Shown here: positions 26,776-35,227 of the stretch, one piece after another | Layout: the number at the start of each line of letters is the position of its first letter | Numbering within the stretch: the stretch's first letter is position 1 | Assembly: GCA_910586395.1 (NCBI GenBank) | Contig: CAJUFX010000002.1 | Location: 29,598-93,597 of the forward strand | DNA: 64,000 bases | Direction of reading: 5' to 3' | Origin: an uncultured Bacteroidales bacterium | GTDB lineage: Bacteria; Bacteroidota; Bacteroidia; Bacteroidales; P3 | Made by a program: the position numbers and the translations under genes | Notes under the pieces: generated by a model | Database searches by the model: none | Seen by the model: only the letters and a program-made list of their open reading frames with translations | Told to the model about the DNA's origin: nothing

Positions 26776-28629
26776 TTACTTCGCCGCCTTGGCCGTACGC
26801 ACGCAACGGATACCGGGCATGAAAGCTCCATGGGTATCACGTCTTGACGGTATATATCCGTGAGCATACTGATAACGCGAAGAAATCATACCTGCCGTAA
26901 GAACTTGTCCCGCCAAACCATTGTATCCCCATCCCACATTGCCAATGGCAACACCGCTGGGAAAAGTCATGCCGCGCGGAATGTAATAAGGCGCAACATC
27001 CACAATAGCCCATCCTGTCACATCCGCATTACCGTTGGCGAGGAGCTGCCCATCGCCATGTACACCTATGAATTTTTGACCCGGTGCGACGGTAGCATTT
27101 CCAACGCTGATGCAGAGTTCCGAACAGTTGTCGCTCATGTTCATGACGCCCCAATAGGTGGCCCCGGCCGCCGCCCGTGTGGAGGTGGAGTCAGCAAAAC
27201 AACCCACACGCAATGGGGCACTTAACATTCGATTGTTTTCCCACCATACATAATATATACCATGCGTCGCGCCACAATTGTAGTCATCCGCCACATGTTC
27301 GCTTCCCTTATTGATATCGGGTATCCTCGCAGTGGAATAACCGAAGTAAGCACCCCAACCATCATGAAAAGCTGTATTGAAATAAGTCATCGTAACAGAA
27401 CCCCAAGCATACTCGTCGTTCACGACCGGGCGGTTGCCGCGGCAGGCTTTTTCGTATTCCAATTCCGTCATCGGACGCAGTCCCGCGAAGTCGGCATAGG
27501 CCAACAGGTCGTACATCGACACGAAATTCACGGCCACATCCTGCCCGTCTATGCCCATGGCGCAAGAGTCAGCCACTCCGCCCACCGTACGCGCTACCGT
27601 TGTCGTCTCGTTCCATTTATTGTTGTTGTTGGCATCCACACTGAACACCACAGTCGGCGCGCGTTGCGAGACTTCGATATAATTGCGCCAAGCCGCCAAT
27701 GAATTAGCTGCACCATCCCAAATATGCCCCCCTACACCTATATTCGCCAATACACCTTGGATACGCCCATCCTGCTGGCCCTGGTTCAACGTATTCAAAA
27801 AGTCGGCATAGGCCTCCTGCGTCAATTCGTATTTCATGATATAGAACGCCTGATAACCCTTAGGAAAATCGGCTGATAATGTGCCCGCTACCATACCAGC
27901 AGTACTCCACAAGGTGGTATCGCTCGCATTATTGGCCACCGTAATCGCCTTCTCTGACGCTACATAATAAGGAAAACCGAACTTATTGCTGTTAGCCGTA
28001 AACGAAGCTGGCTGCGAGGCCTGTGTCCCCATACCGCCTAAATAGAACTCACCCTGAGGCACATAGACCATCTCGACCGCAAACACCTTGACCACGAGAT
28101 CGTCGTCGGACGTAAATCCCTGTTCGGCGTAGTTCCACAGCAAGGAGACGCCCGGCACGACCACATCGCCTGCCCCGAGGCTGTCCTTACGGTAGAGGAA
28201 CAAGCCCACATTGCCGATGACCGAATCCTCGTCCGGATCCACATGCCATTGCTTATACACGACCGACTTGCCCAATTCGTACGTCATCGCAAATTTTTTC
28301 TTCGTCCCCTCGCGGTTCGTGACGCGGTAACCGGGCAGATCATTATTGCCCGGCGTATGCCCCGTATCCGCCAGATAGGCGTGGTTCCACTGGTCGCCGT
28401 CCCAACACTTGACGTAAATCCAGGCCGCGTCGTAATTGGCCGGTTTGGAAGACTTCCAACTGTTGTCCCAAGCCACCGTAAACGTGATGGCCGCAATGCT
28501 GTCGTTCTTCTTCGCTACCGCCGGCGTCCCCACAATGCGGATGTTGTTGGCCGACAAGCCGAACGGAAAAAGTAACACCGCCGCCAACGCGAGGAGCGTT
28601 GCCCGGCGCATTGATTTAATCGCTTTCAT
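26776..28629 (-). CDS. Secreted SUMF1/FGE-sulfatase-fold protein, first paralogue
   Basis: 617 residues from ATG 28629 (MKAIKSMRR, then a hydrophobic stretch ending GLSA and mature start NNIRIV). A TTG at 28641 preceded by an AAGGGG stretch 8 nt upstream would add four residues and cannot be excluded. Landmarks: DAAWIYVK, VEMVYVPQGEFYLGG, FYIMKYELTQEAYADFLN, LRPMTELEYEKACRG, GVMNMSDNCSELC, ending GIRCVRTAK. It is paralogous to the next gene and has the same N-terminal domain. The FGE cysteine pair is not evident; only single Cys residues occur near the end. It is first in the operon leading to the giant protein, 117 bp before the second paralogue. I infer a role in surface assembly or adhesin export or binding. 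Confidence 0.88.
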   Translation of the reverse strand: MKAIKSMRRATLLALAAVLLFPFGLSANNIRIVGTPAVAKKNDSIAAITFTVAWDNSWKSSKPANYDAAWIYVKCWDGDQWNHAYLADTGHTPGNNDLPGYRVTNREGTKKKFAMTYELGKSVVYKQWHVDPDEDSVIGNVGLFLYRKDSLGAGDVVVPGVSLLWNYAEQGFTSDDDLVVKVFAVEMVYVPQGEFYLGGMGTQASQPASFTANSNKFGFPYYVASEKAITVANNASDTTLWSTAGMVAGTLSADFPKGYQAFYIMKYELTQEAYADFLNTLNQGQQDGRIQGVLANIGVGGHIWDGAANSLAAWRNYIEVSQRAPTVVFSVDANNNNKWNETTTVARTVGGVADSCAMGIDGQDVAVNFVSMYDLLAYADFAGLRPMTELEYEKACRGNRPVVNDEYAWGSVTMTYFNTAFHDGWGAYFGYSTARIPDINKGSEHVADDYNCGATHGIYYVWWENNRMLSAPLRVGCFADSTSTRAAAGATYWGVMNMSDNCSELCISVGNATVAPGQKFIGVHGDGQLLANGNADVTGWAIVDVAPYYIPRGMTFPSGVAIGNVGWGYNGLAGQVLTAGMISSRYQYAHGYIPSRRDTHGAFMPGIRCVRTAKAAK

Positions 28630-28729
28630 ATTCTGTTGCAATTAGTTTTCCCCTTTACAAGTGGCATTAAACACTCAACATCAAGGTTTTATCCCTTGTC
28701 AAATGCCCAAACCGCATGGTTTTGACCTG

Positions 28730-28761
28730 CAAAGATAAATTTTTTAAGATTTATTAACAAA
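28730..28761 (-). promoter_or_regulatory. Bacteroidota-type promoter of the FGE-like/giant adhesin operon
   Basis: On the minus strand TTTG (28761-28758), a 20-bp spacer, then TATCTTTG (28737-28730). This matches the -33 TTTG / -7 TAnnTTTG consensus of the Bacteroidota primary sigma factor. The first ATG of the operon is about 100 nt downstream. Confidence 0.8.
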
Positions 28762-28852
28762 TTTCTAACATCCGCTCCTAACAATTGTCAATAATGTATC
28801 CGACGCTATCAAATCATACTTTGAGATTATCGCCAGAATCAATCTGTTTTTG

Positions 28853-28860
28853 TATCTTTG
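28853..28860 (+). promoter_or_regulatory. -7 element TATCTTTG upstream of the DUF6057-like gene
   Basis: TATCTTTG lies 20 nt before ATG 28881. A TTTG at 28820-28823 is too far away (29 bp) to be a standard -33 box, so only the -7 element is supported. Its position argues against the upstream TTG (28785) as translation start. Confidence 0.6.
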
Positions 28861-28880
28861 CCTATTATATAGTAGGAAAT

Positions 28881-30830
28881 ATGACTATCAAACTTCTCAA
28901 TACTCTGAAACGGCAAAATATCCGCCGGGCCATGGGGTACGGCAGCCTATGGCTCTTATTCACGCTTTGGCTACGGCTCTGCCTGCCGGAAAGCCTTATG
29001 GGCTGGGAACGCCACCAATTGTTCCGCTTTTCGGCCGAATACCTGACGTTCTTTGCGCCCAAGCCGTATCCGATTTTGCTGTACGTGCAGGCTTTCTTCA
29101 CGCAGTTTTACCTTTATCCGCTGCTCGGTGCGGCCGTTATCAGCGGCTTGTTGACGTTGGGCATAAGTGCCTGGTACAATCTGACGGGGCGGTATTGGAC
29201 GGGCCTCATTTGGGCGGCCTTTATGCTGCCGGCCATTCCCTACTTCAACCTACTTTGGATTTTGGTCTGGCTCGTGCTCTTGGGCGGCGCGGTCCTGATT
29301 GACAGGACACGGCTCCCGGCCGGCGGCCGCTTGGGGCTGACAGCCGGCCTGACGTTTATCGCAACTTTGATTCTACAGGAAAACGTCGTTTTCGCCCTGG
29401 TCTTTTGGAGCCTCTTGAACGGTATTTGCACCCGTTCGTGGAGAAATGGCTTGTATGGCTTGGCAGCGACCCTCTTTGGTGCAGGAGCTGGCTTTGGCTT
29501 ATCCGCTTGGATCTGTTATCCGTATTTTCATACAATTTATTGGAAACAATTCTCTTTGCTCCGCTTTTCCACATTTAATTTATTACCCTTCCCCGCTCTT
29601 TTTTTTGACTGCCCAATATGTATTCGGCTTTGGATTTATGGCGGCTCCTTGATAGGACTATGTCTACCGTTGTCAAGCTTGACAACCAAAACAAGAATAG
29701 TGGTAAACTGGGGAAAAACGCTTTGGAAACATATCTGCTTAGCATCAACCGCCTTTGTCCTATTGCTTGGCGCGGCCTACCTCAACTTGCGTTACCAGAC
29801 CGAAGATTTTTTTCTACTAGATCGCCTTACTGCACAAAGACAATGGCAAAAGGCCACAGAAATATCCGAACAATCTTTTTTACAACGCGCCAAACCGGAA
29901 AGCCGAGGTTCTCTTCCTCCGTTCGGTCGTAGCCGTATAGGTAAACTCGGCATCCAGCCAGCCCCATTCGCAAGCGACATAGAAGAACTTGCTATGGTTT
30001 CAACACTTAAAATAAGTCTATTGGCCGATAGACAGGCTACAAACCGCATTTTTGCTTATAATGGCTGTTATTATCTTCCGCTCTTATTCCCCGATAACAT
30101 TCTCCACTCTCCCGTTCCTCATCATATGGCCTTTTTCTATACCGATAATGGCTTTTATGCCGAAGCCCTGCATATCCTCTACGACCTCGTGACTTGCCAG
30201 CACATCAGCACGGCTGTCTTGGAGCCGTTGCTTTGGAACAGCGTCGTCACAGGCGATTATGAACCTTGCCGCAAATTCATCCGCCTCTTCGAACAAAGCC
30301 TATTCCATAGGGACATCGCCCGCCGCTATACAGCCTATTTAGCCGATACGGCCCAAACGGCGCAGCGGCCGGAAATCGCCGCCGCCCGCACACAACTCTC
30401 GGCGCACAACCACACGGTTTTGGGCTACCAACCGGACGACAATATCCATTTTCGCCTACAACACGAGGCCGACAACGCCGCTGTCTATGAATACGCGCTT
30501 ACGCTCTGGATGGTGTATAAGAACCACGGCCGCATCCTGACGGAGCTGCCCAAAATCCGTCAATATTACCGGATACTGCCCATCCATATCCAGGAAGCCG
30601 TCTTGGCCAACTTTCCGGCCGACCGGCTGGACGAGGTGCCGGACGACCTCCATCCAGGCATCAAAGCCCGCTACGCGGGGTTCCTGCAAACTTATACGCT
30701 TTATCAAAACGGCTATACGTCTTTCCAAAAACTCCGACAAAGCTTTGAGGATACGTATTGGTATCATCTTTATTTCAACGATTTCAAACCCCTCAATCCG
30801 CAACCGTCCGGTAAAGGCGGGGAAATCTAA
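28881..30830 (+). CDS. Polytopic inner-membrane protein with TPR-like C-terminal half (DUF6057-like)
   Basis: 649 residues from ATG 28881. The N-terminal ~330 residues contain many hydrophobic segments (for example LLFTLWLRLCL, GLIWAAFMLPAIPYF, LLWILVWLVLLGGAVL, AFVLLLGAAYL), predicting about nine to ten membrane spans. After the last span comes LNLRYQTEDFF and a soluble helical half of roughly 310 residues with TPR-like character (FYTDNGFYAEALHILYDL). The arrangement resembles the Bacteroidales family DUF6057; that assignment is from memory of its general pattern and is tentative. The next gene starts 7 nt after the stop, so the pair is an operon with a heme-motif lipoprotein. Function unknown. 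Confidence 0.82.
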   Translation: MTIKLLNTLKRQNIRRAMGYGSLWLLFTLWLRLCLPESLMGWERHQLFRFSAEYLTFFAPKPYPILLYVQAFFTQFYLYPLLGAAVISGLLTLGISAWYNLTGRYWTGLIWAAFMLPAIPYFNLLWILVWLVLLGGAVLIDRTRLPAGGRLGLTAGLTFIATLILQENVVFALVFWSLLNGICTRSWRNGLYGLAATLFGAGAGFGLSAWICYPYFHTIYWKQFSLLRFSTFNLLPFPALFFDCPICIRLWIYGGSLIGLCLPLSSLTTKTRIVVNWGKTLWKHICLASTAFVLLLGAAYLNLRYQTEDFFLLDRLTAQRQWQKATEISEQSFLQRAKPESRGSLPPFGRSRIGKLGIQPAPFASDIEELAMVSTLKISLLADRQATNRIFAYNGCYYLPLLFPDNILHSPVPHHMAFFYTDNGFYAEALHILYDLVTCQHISTAVLEPLLWNSVVTGDYEPCRKFIRLFEQSLFHRDIARRYTAYLADTAQTAQRPEIAAARTQLSAHNHTVLGYQPDDNIHFRLQHEADNAAVYEYALTLWMVYKNHGRILTELPKIRQYYRILPIHIQEAVLANFPADRLDEVPDDLHPGIKARYAGFLQTYTLYQNGYTSFQKLRQSFEDTYWYHLYFNDFKPLNPQPSGKGGEI

Positions 30831-30837
30831 AACCACT

Positions 30838-32403
30838 ATGAAACGCTTACTTTTATTCATATCCATCAGCCTCGGGCTTTTTTGCCTGACCGGTTGCCGG
30901 CCGGGCATCAGTCCGGTTCCGACGACCGACGACGACCGTCTGCAAATCTATCCCGACTATACGTTCTGCCGGTTGCCGCGCAACATCGCGCCCTGCAACT
31001 TCCGGATTCTGACGCCCCATACGCGCTACCGACTGGAAATCCGCCAAGACGATGCCATTTTGTACACCTGCCGGGGCCGCGAAGCCGTGCAACTGCCACT
31101 ACGCCGCTGGCAGAAATGGTTGGAAAGCGCGCAAGGCGACACCCTATGGCTCGCGCTCAGCCTGAAACAAGACGGACAATGGCAGGAGATGCCGCCCTTT
31201 GCGCTTTATATCGATTCTTCGGAAATAGCCCCTTACCTGACCTACCGCTTTATCGAGCCGAGTTACCAGCTCTGCAATTTCCTGACGATAGAGGAACGCT
31301 GCTTGGAGAATTTCAACACGCGCAATCTCTACGACAACGTAATGAACAACTATAACTGCGTGAACTGCCATACCGCAGCCTGGGGCGACCCGGATTACAG
31401 CGTGTATCATACGCGCTTCGAGCGCCCCGGCACATTCATCGCCGTGGACGGCCAGCTGCGCCGCGTGGACTTGAAATCGAACCGTTTCCCACAGGGCGGC
31501 GTCTATCCGGCCTGGCATCCGGACAAACGCTATATCGCCTTCGGCACGGCCAGCGCGTTCCCGTTCGTACATTCCAAAGACATCGTGCGCCGCACCGAGG
31601 TGTTCGACTCGTTAGGCGACCTCATCGTCTATGACCTCTACCGCAACCGCATCCTGAGCGACGCGCGCATCTGCACCGAGGAAAAGGAGGAAACGTTTCC
31701 GTGCTTCGCGCCCGACGGCCGCCGGCTCTACTTCTGCCAGAGCCTGACGCCGCCCAAAGACAGCGCGGAAGAAGATCCGGTGGACTATTCCAAGAAAATC
31801 AAATACAGCCTCGTTTCTATTGAATTCGACGCCGCAACCGGCACGTTCGGCCGCATGGACACGCTCGTGGATGCCGCCGAATCGGGCGGCACGGTCTCGT
31901 TTCCGCGCGTCTCGCCCGACGGCCGTTTCCTCGTGTTCTGCCTGAGCGACCACGGCACGTTCCCGATCCGGCATCCGGAAAGCGACCTCTATATCCTGGA
32001 CCTGACGGCACCCGGCGAGGGCATTTACCGGCGGGCGGCGCCCGAAGACACAGGCCGCTTAGCGACGGTACGCGTCTATCGGCCGCTTACGCCGGCCAAC
32101 AGCGACAAGACGGAAAGCTACCACGAGTTCAGCCCGTCCGGCGGACGCTGGCTCATGTTTTCGTCCAAACGCGACGACGGCATGTATTCGCGGCCTTACT
32201 TCTGCCTGATAGACGACTACGGCCGCGCTTCCAAGCCGTTCATGCTGCCGCAGAAGCATCCGGATTTCTATCTGGCCTGCCTCCAGTCGTTCAACGTACC
32301 GGTGTTCAGCAACGGCCCCGCCCCCTACGACGCGTTCGAGACCGCCGAGGCCTGCGAGGCCGAAATCATCTATCCGGAAGCGATGGAGATAGCGGGGGAG
32401 TGA
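30838..32403 (+). CDS. Beta-propeller (PD40/TolB-like) lipoprotein with a CxxCH motif
   Basis: 521 residues. MKRLLLFISISLGLFCLTGC gives a lipobox with Cys20 as the acylated residue. Residues 174-178 (31357-31371) read CVNCH, the covalent heme c attachment signature. The C-terminal two thirds contain propeller-type blades: PAWHPDKRYIAFGT, FPCFAPDGRRLYFCQS, FPRVSPDGRFLVFCLS, YHEFSPSGGRWLMFSS. It is translated right after the membrane protein gene (7-nt gap). I infer an envelope-bound, possibly heme-carrying partner of that protein. A single CxxCH could also be structural. The 3' end of this gene recurs three times downstream. Confidence 0.85.
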   Translation: MKRLLLFISISLGLFCLTGCRPGISPVPTTDDDRLQIYPDYTFCRLPRNIAPCNFRILTPHTRYRLEIRQDDAILYTCRGREAVQLPLRRWQKWLESAQGDTLWLALSLKQDGQWQEMPPFALYIDSSEIAPYLTYRFIEPSYQLCNFLTIEERCLENFNTRNLYDNVMNNYNCVNCHTAAWGDPDYSVYHTRFERPGTFIAVDGQLRRVDLKSNRFPQGGVYPAWHPDKRYIAFGTASAFPFVHSKDIVRRTEVFDSLGDLIVYDLYRNRILSDARICTEEKEETFPCFAPDGRRLYFCQSLTPPKDSAEEDPVDYSKKIKYSLVSIEFDAATGTFGRMDTLVDAAESGGTVSFPRVSPDGRFLVFCLSDHGTFPIRHPESDLYILDLTAPGEGIYRRAAPEDTGRLATVRVYRPLTPANSDKTESYHEFSPSGGRWLMFSSKRDDGMYSRPYFCLIDDYGRASKPFMLPQKHPDFYLACLQSFNVPVFSNGPAPYDAFETAEACEAEIIYPEAMEIAGE

Positions 32404-32464
32404 GACGAAAGAACCTGACGGAGAATCTTTGCAGGCATTGAGCATGGATAAAATATTTTTATTG

Positions 32465-32498
32465 TTTTTGCATGTAATTACATAATATACTATCTTTG
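32465..32498 (+). promoter_or_regulatory. Promoter with palindromic operator for the AbiE-type operon
   Basis: TTTTTG (32465-32470), 20 bp, TATCTTTG (32491-32498): a full Bacteroidota promoter 17 nt before ATG 32515. The spacer contains the perfect 12-bp palindrome ATGTAATTACAT (32472-32483), well placed for repression by the AbiEi-type antitoxin, which autoregulates in known AbiE systems. Confidence 0.75.
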
Positions 32499-32514
32499 CC
32501 AAAATAAAACAAAT

Positions 32515-33228
32515 ATGGCTTCTTTCCGAAAAGAGATACTTGGACAGATTGAACAGATAGATGCCGGACGCATATTCACATTCCGGGATTTGTCGTTTGA
32601 AACGGAAAAGACTGCCAATGTTGCGGTGCTACTCTCCGAACAGAGCCGCAAAGGAGTCCTGGTGCGAGTTGAAAAGGGAGCGTATTACCGCCCCCAAAAA
32701 TCGGTGCTGGGATTTGGACAATTGCCTGTCTATCAGGATGAGCAGTTCCGCTACCTGACCGAAAAACTGAACGGCTATATCACAGGGGCTTATGTCTATA
32801 ACAAAATGGGGCTGACCGAACAAGTCGCCACAACCGTAACAATAGCCACACCTAATCCGGTACGCCGTTTCCGTTTCAAAAACTTGAATATAGAGTGCGT
32901 GAAAGTTTACTGCATGGACTATACGGATGGAAGCCTTGTGCCTTACTTGCGGCTACTTGATGCGATAAAGGACATGAAACGCATACCTGGAACAACCGGA
33001 CAGGATATCTATAACCGAGTCAAGATCCAATATTTCAACAGATACAGCCAAGCGGAATTGAGAAAAACCGTTTTTTTGGCAAAAAGTTATCCACCACGTG
33101 TAAGAAAGGTCGTTGCAGACATACTGGGGGACATCGGACAAACTATGTTACAAACGGAAATGGCAAAGACACTTCTTCCTACAACACGATTCAACTTGGA
33201 TTATAAAACCCATAGGACGGAAATATGA
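32515..33228 (+). CDS. AbiEi-like antitoxin/transcriptional regulator (DUF6088-type)
   Basis: 237 residues beginning MASFRKEILGQIEQIDAG. The N-terminal ~80 residues look like the winged-helix module of AbiEi-type antitoxins (FTFRDL, VLLSEQSRKGVLVRVEKGAYYRP), followed by a mixed alpha/beta region including YITGAYVYNKMGLTEQVATT. The stop overlaps the start of the next gene by 4 nt (ATGA), a translationally coupled antitoxin-toxin pair. It carries a promoter with an internal palindrome, consistent with autoregulation. Base composition is clearly more AT-rich than the neighbouring lipoprotein gene, and the pair sits between two copies of that gene's 3' end, so horizontal acquisition is likely. 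Confidence 0.85.
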   Translation: MASFRKEILGQIEQIDAGRIFTFRDLSFETEKTANVAVLLSEQSRKGVLVRVEKGAYYRPQKSVLGFGQLPVYQDEQFRYLTEKLNGYITGAYVYNKMGLTEQVATTVTIATPNPVRRFRFKNLNIECVKVYCMDYTDGSLVPYLRLLDAIKDMKRIPGTTGQDIYNRVKIQYFNRYSQAELRKTVFLAKSYPPRVRKVVADILGDIGQTMLQTEMAKTLLPTTRFNLDYKTHRTEI

Positions 33229-34220
33229 ATTTACATTCGGACAAGGACGTGTTCATGGAAATCATCGCACTGGCGGCTGAACATTTCGGTTACGAACAAT
33301 CGCACGTGGAAAAGGATTACTGGGTATCGAAGATACTGCAGGATATTTCCTTGTCCGAATATGCAAATAAAACCTACTTCAAAGGCGGAACATCACTCTC
33401 TAAAGCCTACGGACTGATAGAACGCTTTTCGGAAGATTTGGACTTGTTCGTGTTCACGGGTGACAAAAGCGCGTCCAAGCAGGCAGAAAAGACCCTGAAT
33501 AAGAAACTTTCCAAATACATTGCCGAACGCAACAGTGACATATACAAGACAGATTTGTCAGAAACAGGCGGGAACTATCGCAAACTCTTCTTCTCGTATG
33601 AAAATGTATTTCAGTATGTTGGTTTGAAAGAACACTTGGAAGTAGAAATAAAATGCTGTGACTTGCCGGATAAAAAACTGATGTTCTGCCCAGCGGACAA
33701 ACGGGTAATCAAACCCATTGTGACCACCTTTCTTGAAAGCATCGGGCAAGAGGAATTGACAAACACCTACAAACTGAAAAGTTTTGAAATGCTGTGCATC
33801 AATCCCCGAAAGACTATCTGTGACAAGATTTCAAGATTGGTAAAATTGTCTTACCATGACGATGCAACCTTATTGTTGGCAAAACATATCCGTGACGTTT
33901 ACGACTTGTCGGCACTTTACCATAATCAGGAATATAACGACTACCTCCATTCGGAAGATTTCTTAAATGCCATGTACCGAGTGACGATAGAAGACGGGCT
34001 AAACAAAAATTCCCGTTCACACTTGCCGTTAGCCGACGCACCGATATTTAAAGAGGCTGAAACTGTCATGGCATTGCCCGAAGTGGCCACGGCATACACT
34101 ACCGATTTGAAAAAACTAACTTTTGATAAAAGCAAGATGCCACCGATAGACAAAGCCGTGGAAGCGTTGAAAAACTTGTATAAAATACTGGTTAAATTTG
34201 AAATTTATCGGAATCACTAA
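33225..34220 (+). CDS. AbiEii/AbiGii-family nucleotidyltransferase toxin
   Basis: 331 residues. EKDYW (29-33), GGTSLSKAY (54-62) and the D-x-D pair D71/D73 in SEDLDLF are the hallmarks of AbiEii/AbiGii nucleotidyltransferase-like toxins. A basic, helical C-terminal half includes ISRLVKLSYHDD and AKHIRDVYDLSAL. Family members of type IV TA and abortive-infection systems are thought to transfer nucleotides to RNA targets; the target here is unknown. It starts inside the stop of the antitoxin gene. AT-rich compared with flanking core genes. Confidence 0.9.
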   Translation: MNLHSDKDVFMEIIALAAEHFGYEQSHVEKDYWVSKILQDISLSEYANKTYFKGGTSLSKAYGLIERFSEDLDLFVFTGDKSASKQAEKTLNKKLSKYIAERNSDIYKTDLSETGGNYRKLFFSYENVFQYVGLKEHLEVEIKCCDLPDKKLMFCPADKRVIKPIVTTFLESIGQEELTNTYKLKSFEMLCINPRKTICDKISRLVKLSYHDDATLLLAKHIRDVYDLSALYHNQEYNDYLHSEDFLNAMYRVTIEDGLNKNSRSHLPLADAPIFKEAETVMALPEVATAYTTDLKKLTFDKSKMPPIDKAVEALKNLYKILVKFEIYRNH

Positions 34221-34414
34221 ATTTCTCGAAATAACAATTTGAACTCATTTCTATCAAAGCCGATTGATGCGATACAGGGCCAATAAGCAGAGAAATTTGG
34301 CTAAATTAAGGAGACAAGGCAAAATAAGAAACGAATCCCAAGGCCCGTTCAGATTGGTTCATTGTTTAAGTTTACACGCTTTTACACGCTTTTTTATCCG
34401 TTGATTTCACTTAA
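34221..34414. other. Non-coding AT-rich stretch after the AbiE pair
   Basis: I see no convincing coding sequence. The only structure is a duplicated TTTTACACGC near 34369-34390, just before the second copy of the lipoprotein gene 3' end. Confidence 0.4.
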
Positions 34415-34536
34415 TCGTTCAACGTACCGGTGCCGGGCAACGGCCCCGCGCCCTACGACGCATTCGAGACCGCCAAGGCCTGCGAGGCCGAGATCATCTA
34501 TCCGGAGGCGATGGAGATCAAGGGGGAGTGAGACGA
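34415..34536 (+). pseudogene. Relic: second copy of the 3' end of the CxxCH lipoprotein gene
   Basis: About 120 bp aligned by eye to 32287-32408 with roughly 90% identity, including the stop and the GAGTGAGACGA that follows it. The frame is preserved and ends EAMEIKGE against EAMEIAGE in the intact gene. No upstream part of the gene is present. Confidence 0.9.
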
Positions 34537-34550
34537 TTTAAGTCTCATCT

Positions 34551-34943
34551 CTACAAGAACATGGTCATATACACCGGTATATAATCAATCCCTTGTTCCC
34601 GTTTCAAGTCTTTAGTGTAAATAACATATTTATTCTGCACGCGGTCGGAGAATTTATCGCAAAAGGCATCCAGCGATGTATGTGATTTGTAGCCGGAAGA
34701 CTTCACCTCAATGGGAGACACCTTATATCCATCCGATATTAGAAAATCCACTTCATAGTATTTCTTACCGCCCGCAAATGGTATCGTATGATAAAACAAC
34801 TGTTTACCGGCGGCCCGCAACATCTGTGCAATAACATTCTCATAGACATAACCCAAATTAGCGTTGAGCTTGTCATTCAATAGTTTTTCATATATGATGT
34901 TATCGGTAAACTCCTTGTCCTTAAAAGCCAGTGTGACAAACAT
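34551..34943 (-). pseudogene. C-terminal fragment of a DUF4143-type AAA ATPase
   Basis: 130 residues from ATG 34943, matching only the C-terminal part of the DUF4143 ATPase family: NLGYVYENVIAQML, YEVDFLISD, the nuclease-like IEVKSSG stretch, and a final VPVYMTMFL. The Walker A/B ATPase half is missing, so this is a 5'-truncated remnant. It lies between the second and third copies of the lipoprotein 3' end. Strand and sequence differ from the two complete DUF4143 genes in the window, so it is not a copy of either. Confidence 0.8.
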
Positions 34944-35031
34944 TTATAGAACTTCTTGCATTCCCCACCAATTTATTTTTATATAAAACGTCAATTTCCA
35001 CCGTTTTTATATGCTTTTTCGGGAGCAACAG

Positions 35032-35129
35032 AGCAACGGCCCCGCGCCCTACGACGCGTTCGAGACCGCCGAGGCCTGCGAGGCCGAGATTATCTATCCG
35101 GAGGCGATGGAGATTACAGAGGAATGAAA
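35032..35129 (+). pseudogene. Relic: third copy of the 3' end of the CxxCH lipoprotein gene
   Basis: About 95 bp starting at AGCAACGGCCCC and ending at TGA 35125-35127. It encodes the same NGPAPYDAFETAEACEAE text as the intact gene and ends EAMEITEE. By eye it is about as similar to the intact copy as the second copy is. Confidence 0.88.
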
Positions 35130-35131
35130 GA

Positions 35132-35164
35132 ATCTGTAAAAAAAACTGAATTTTTTTTACAGAT
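35132..35164. terminator. Perfect 14-bp inverted repeat with A/T tracts, terminator-like
   Basis: ATCTGTAAAAAAAA (35132-35145), loop CTGAA, then the exact complement ending ACAGAT (35164). It follows directly after the stop of the third relic copy. A related imperfect hairpin (TGTAAAAGAAA / TTTTTTTTACA) lies at about 35174-35204. It could be a bidirectional terminator between the relic (plus) and the Fic remnant (minus), or a recombination landmark. Confidence 0.55.
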
Positions 35165-35227
35165 ATGCCACGACATGTAAAAGAAATGCGTTTTTTTTTA
35201 CACGTTTTAACAATGTGTAAAGTTTCT

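Noticed and set aside
28785..28880. TTG start giving a longer DUF6057-like protein
   Set aside because: It lies upstream of the -7 element TATCTTTG and would add a non-membrane leader; ATG 28881 fits promoter and topology.
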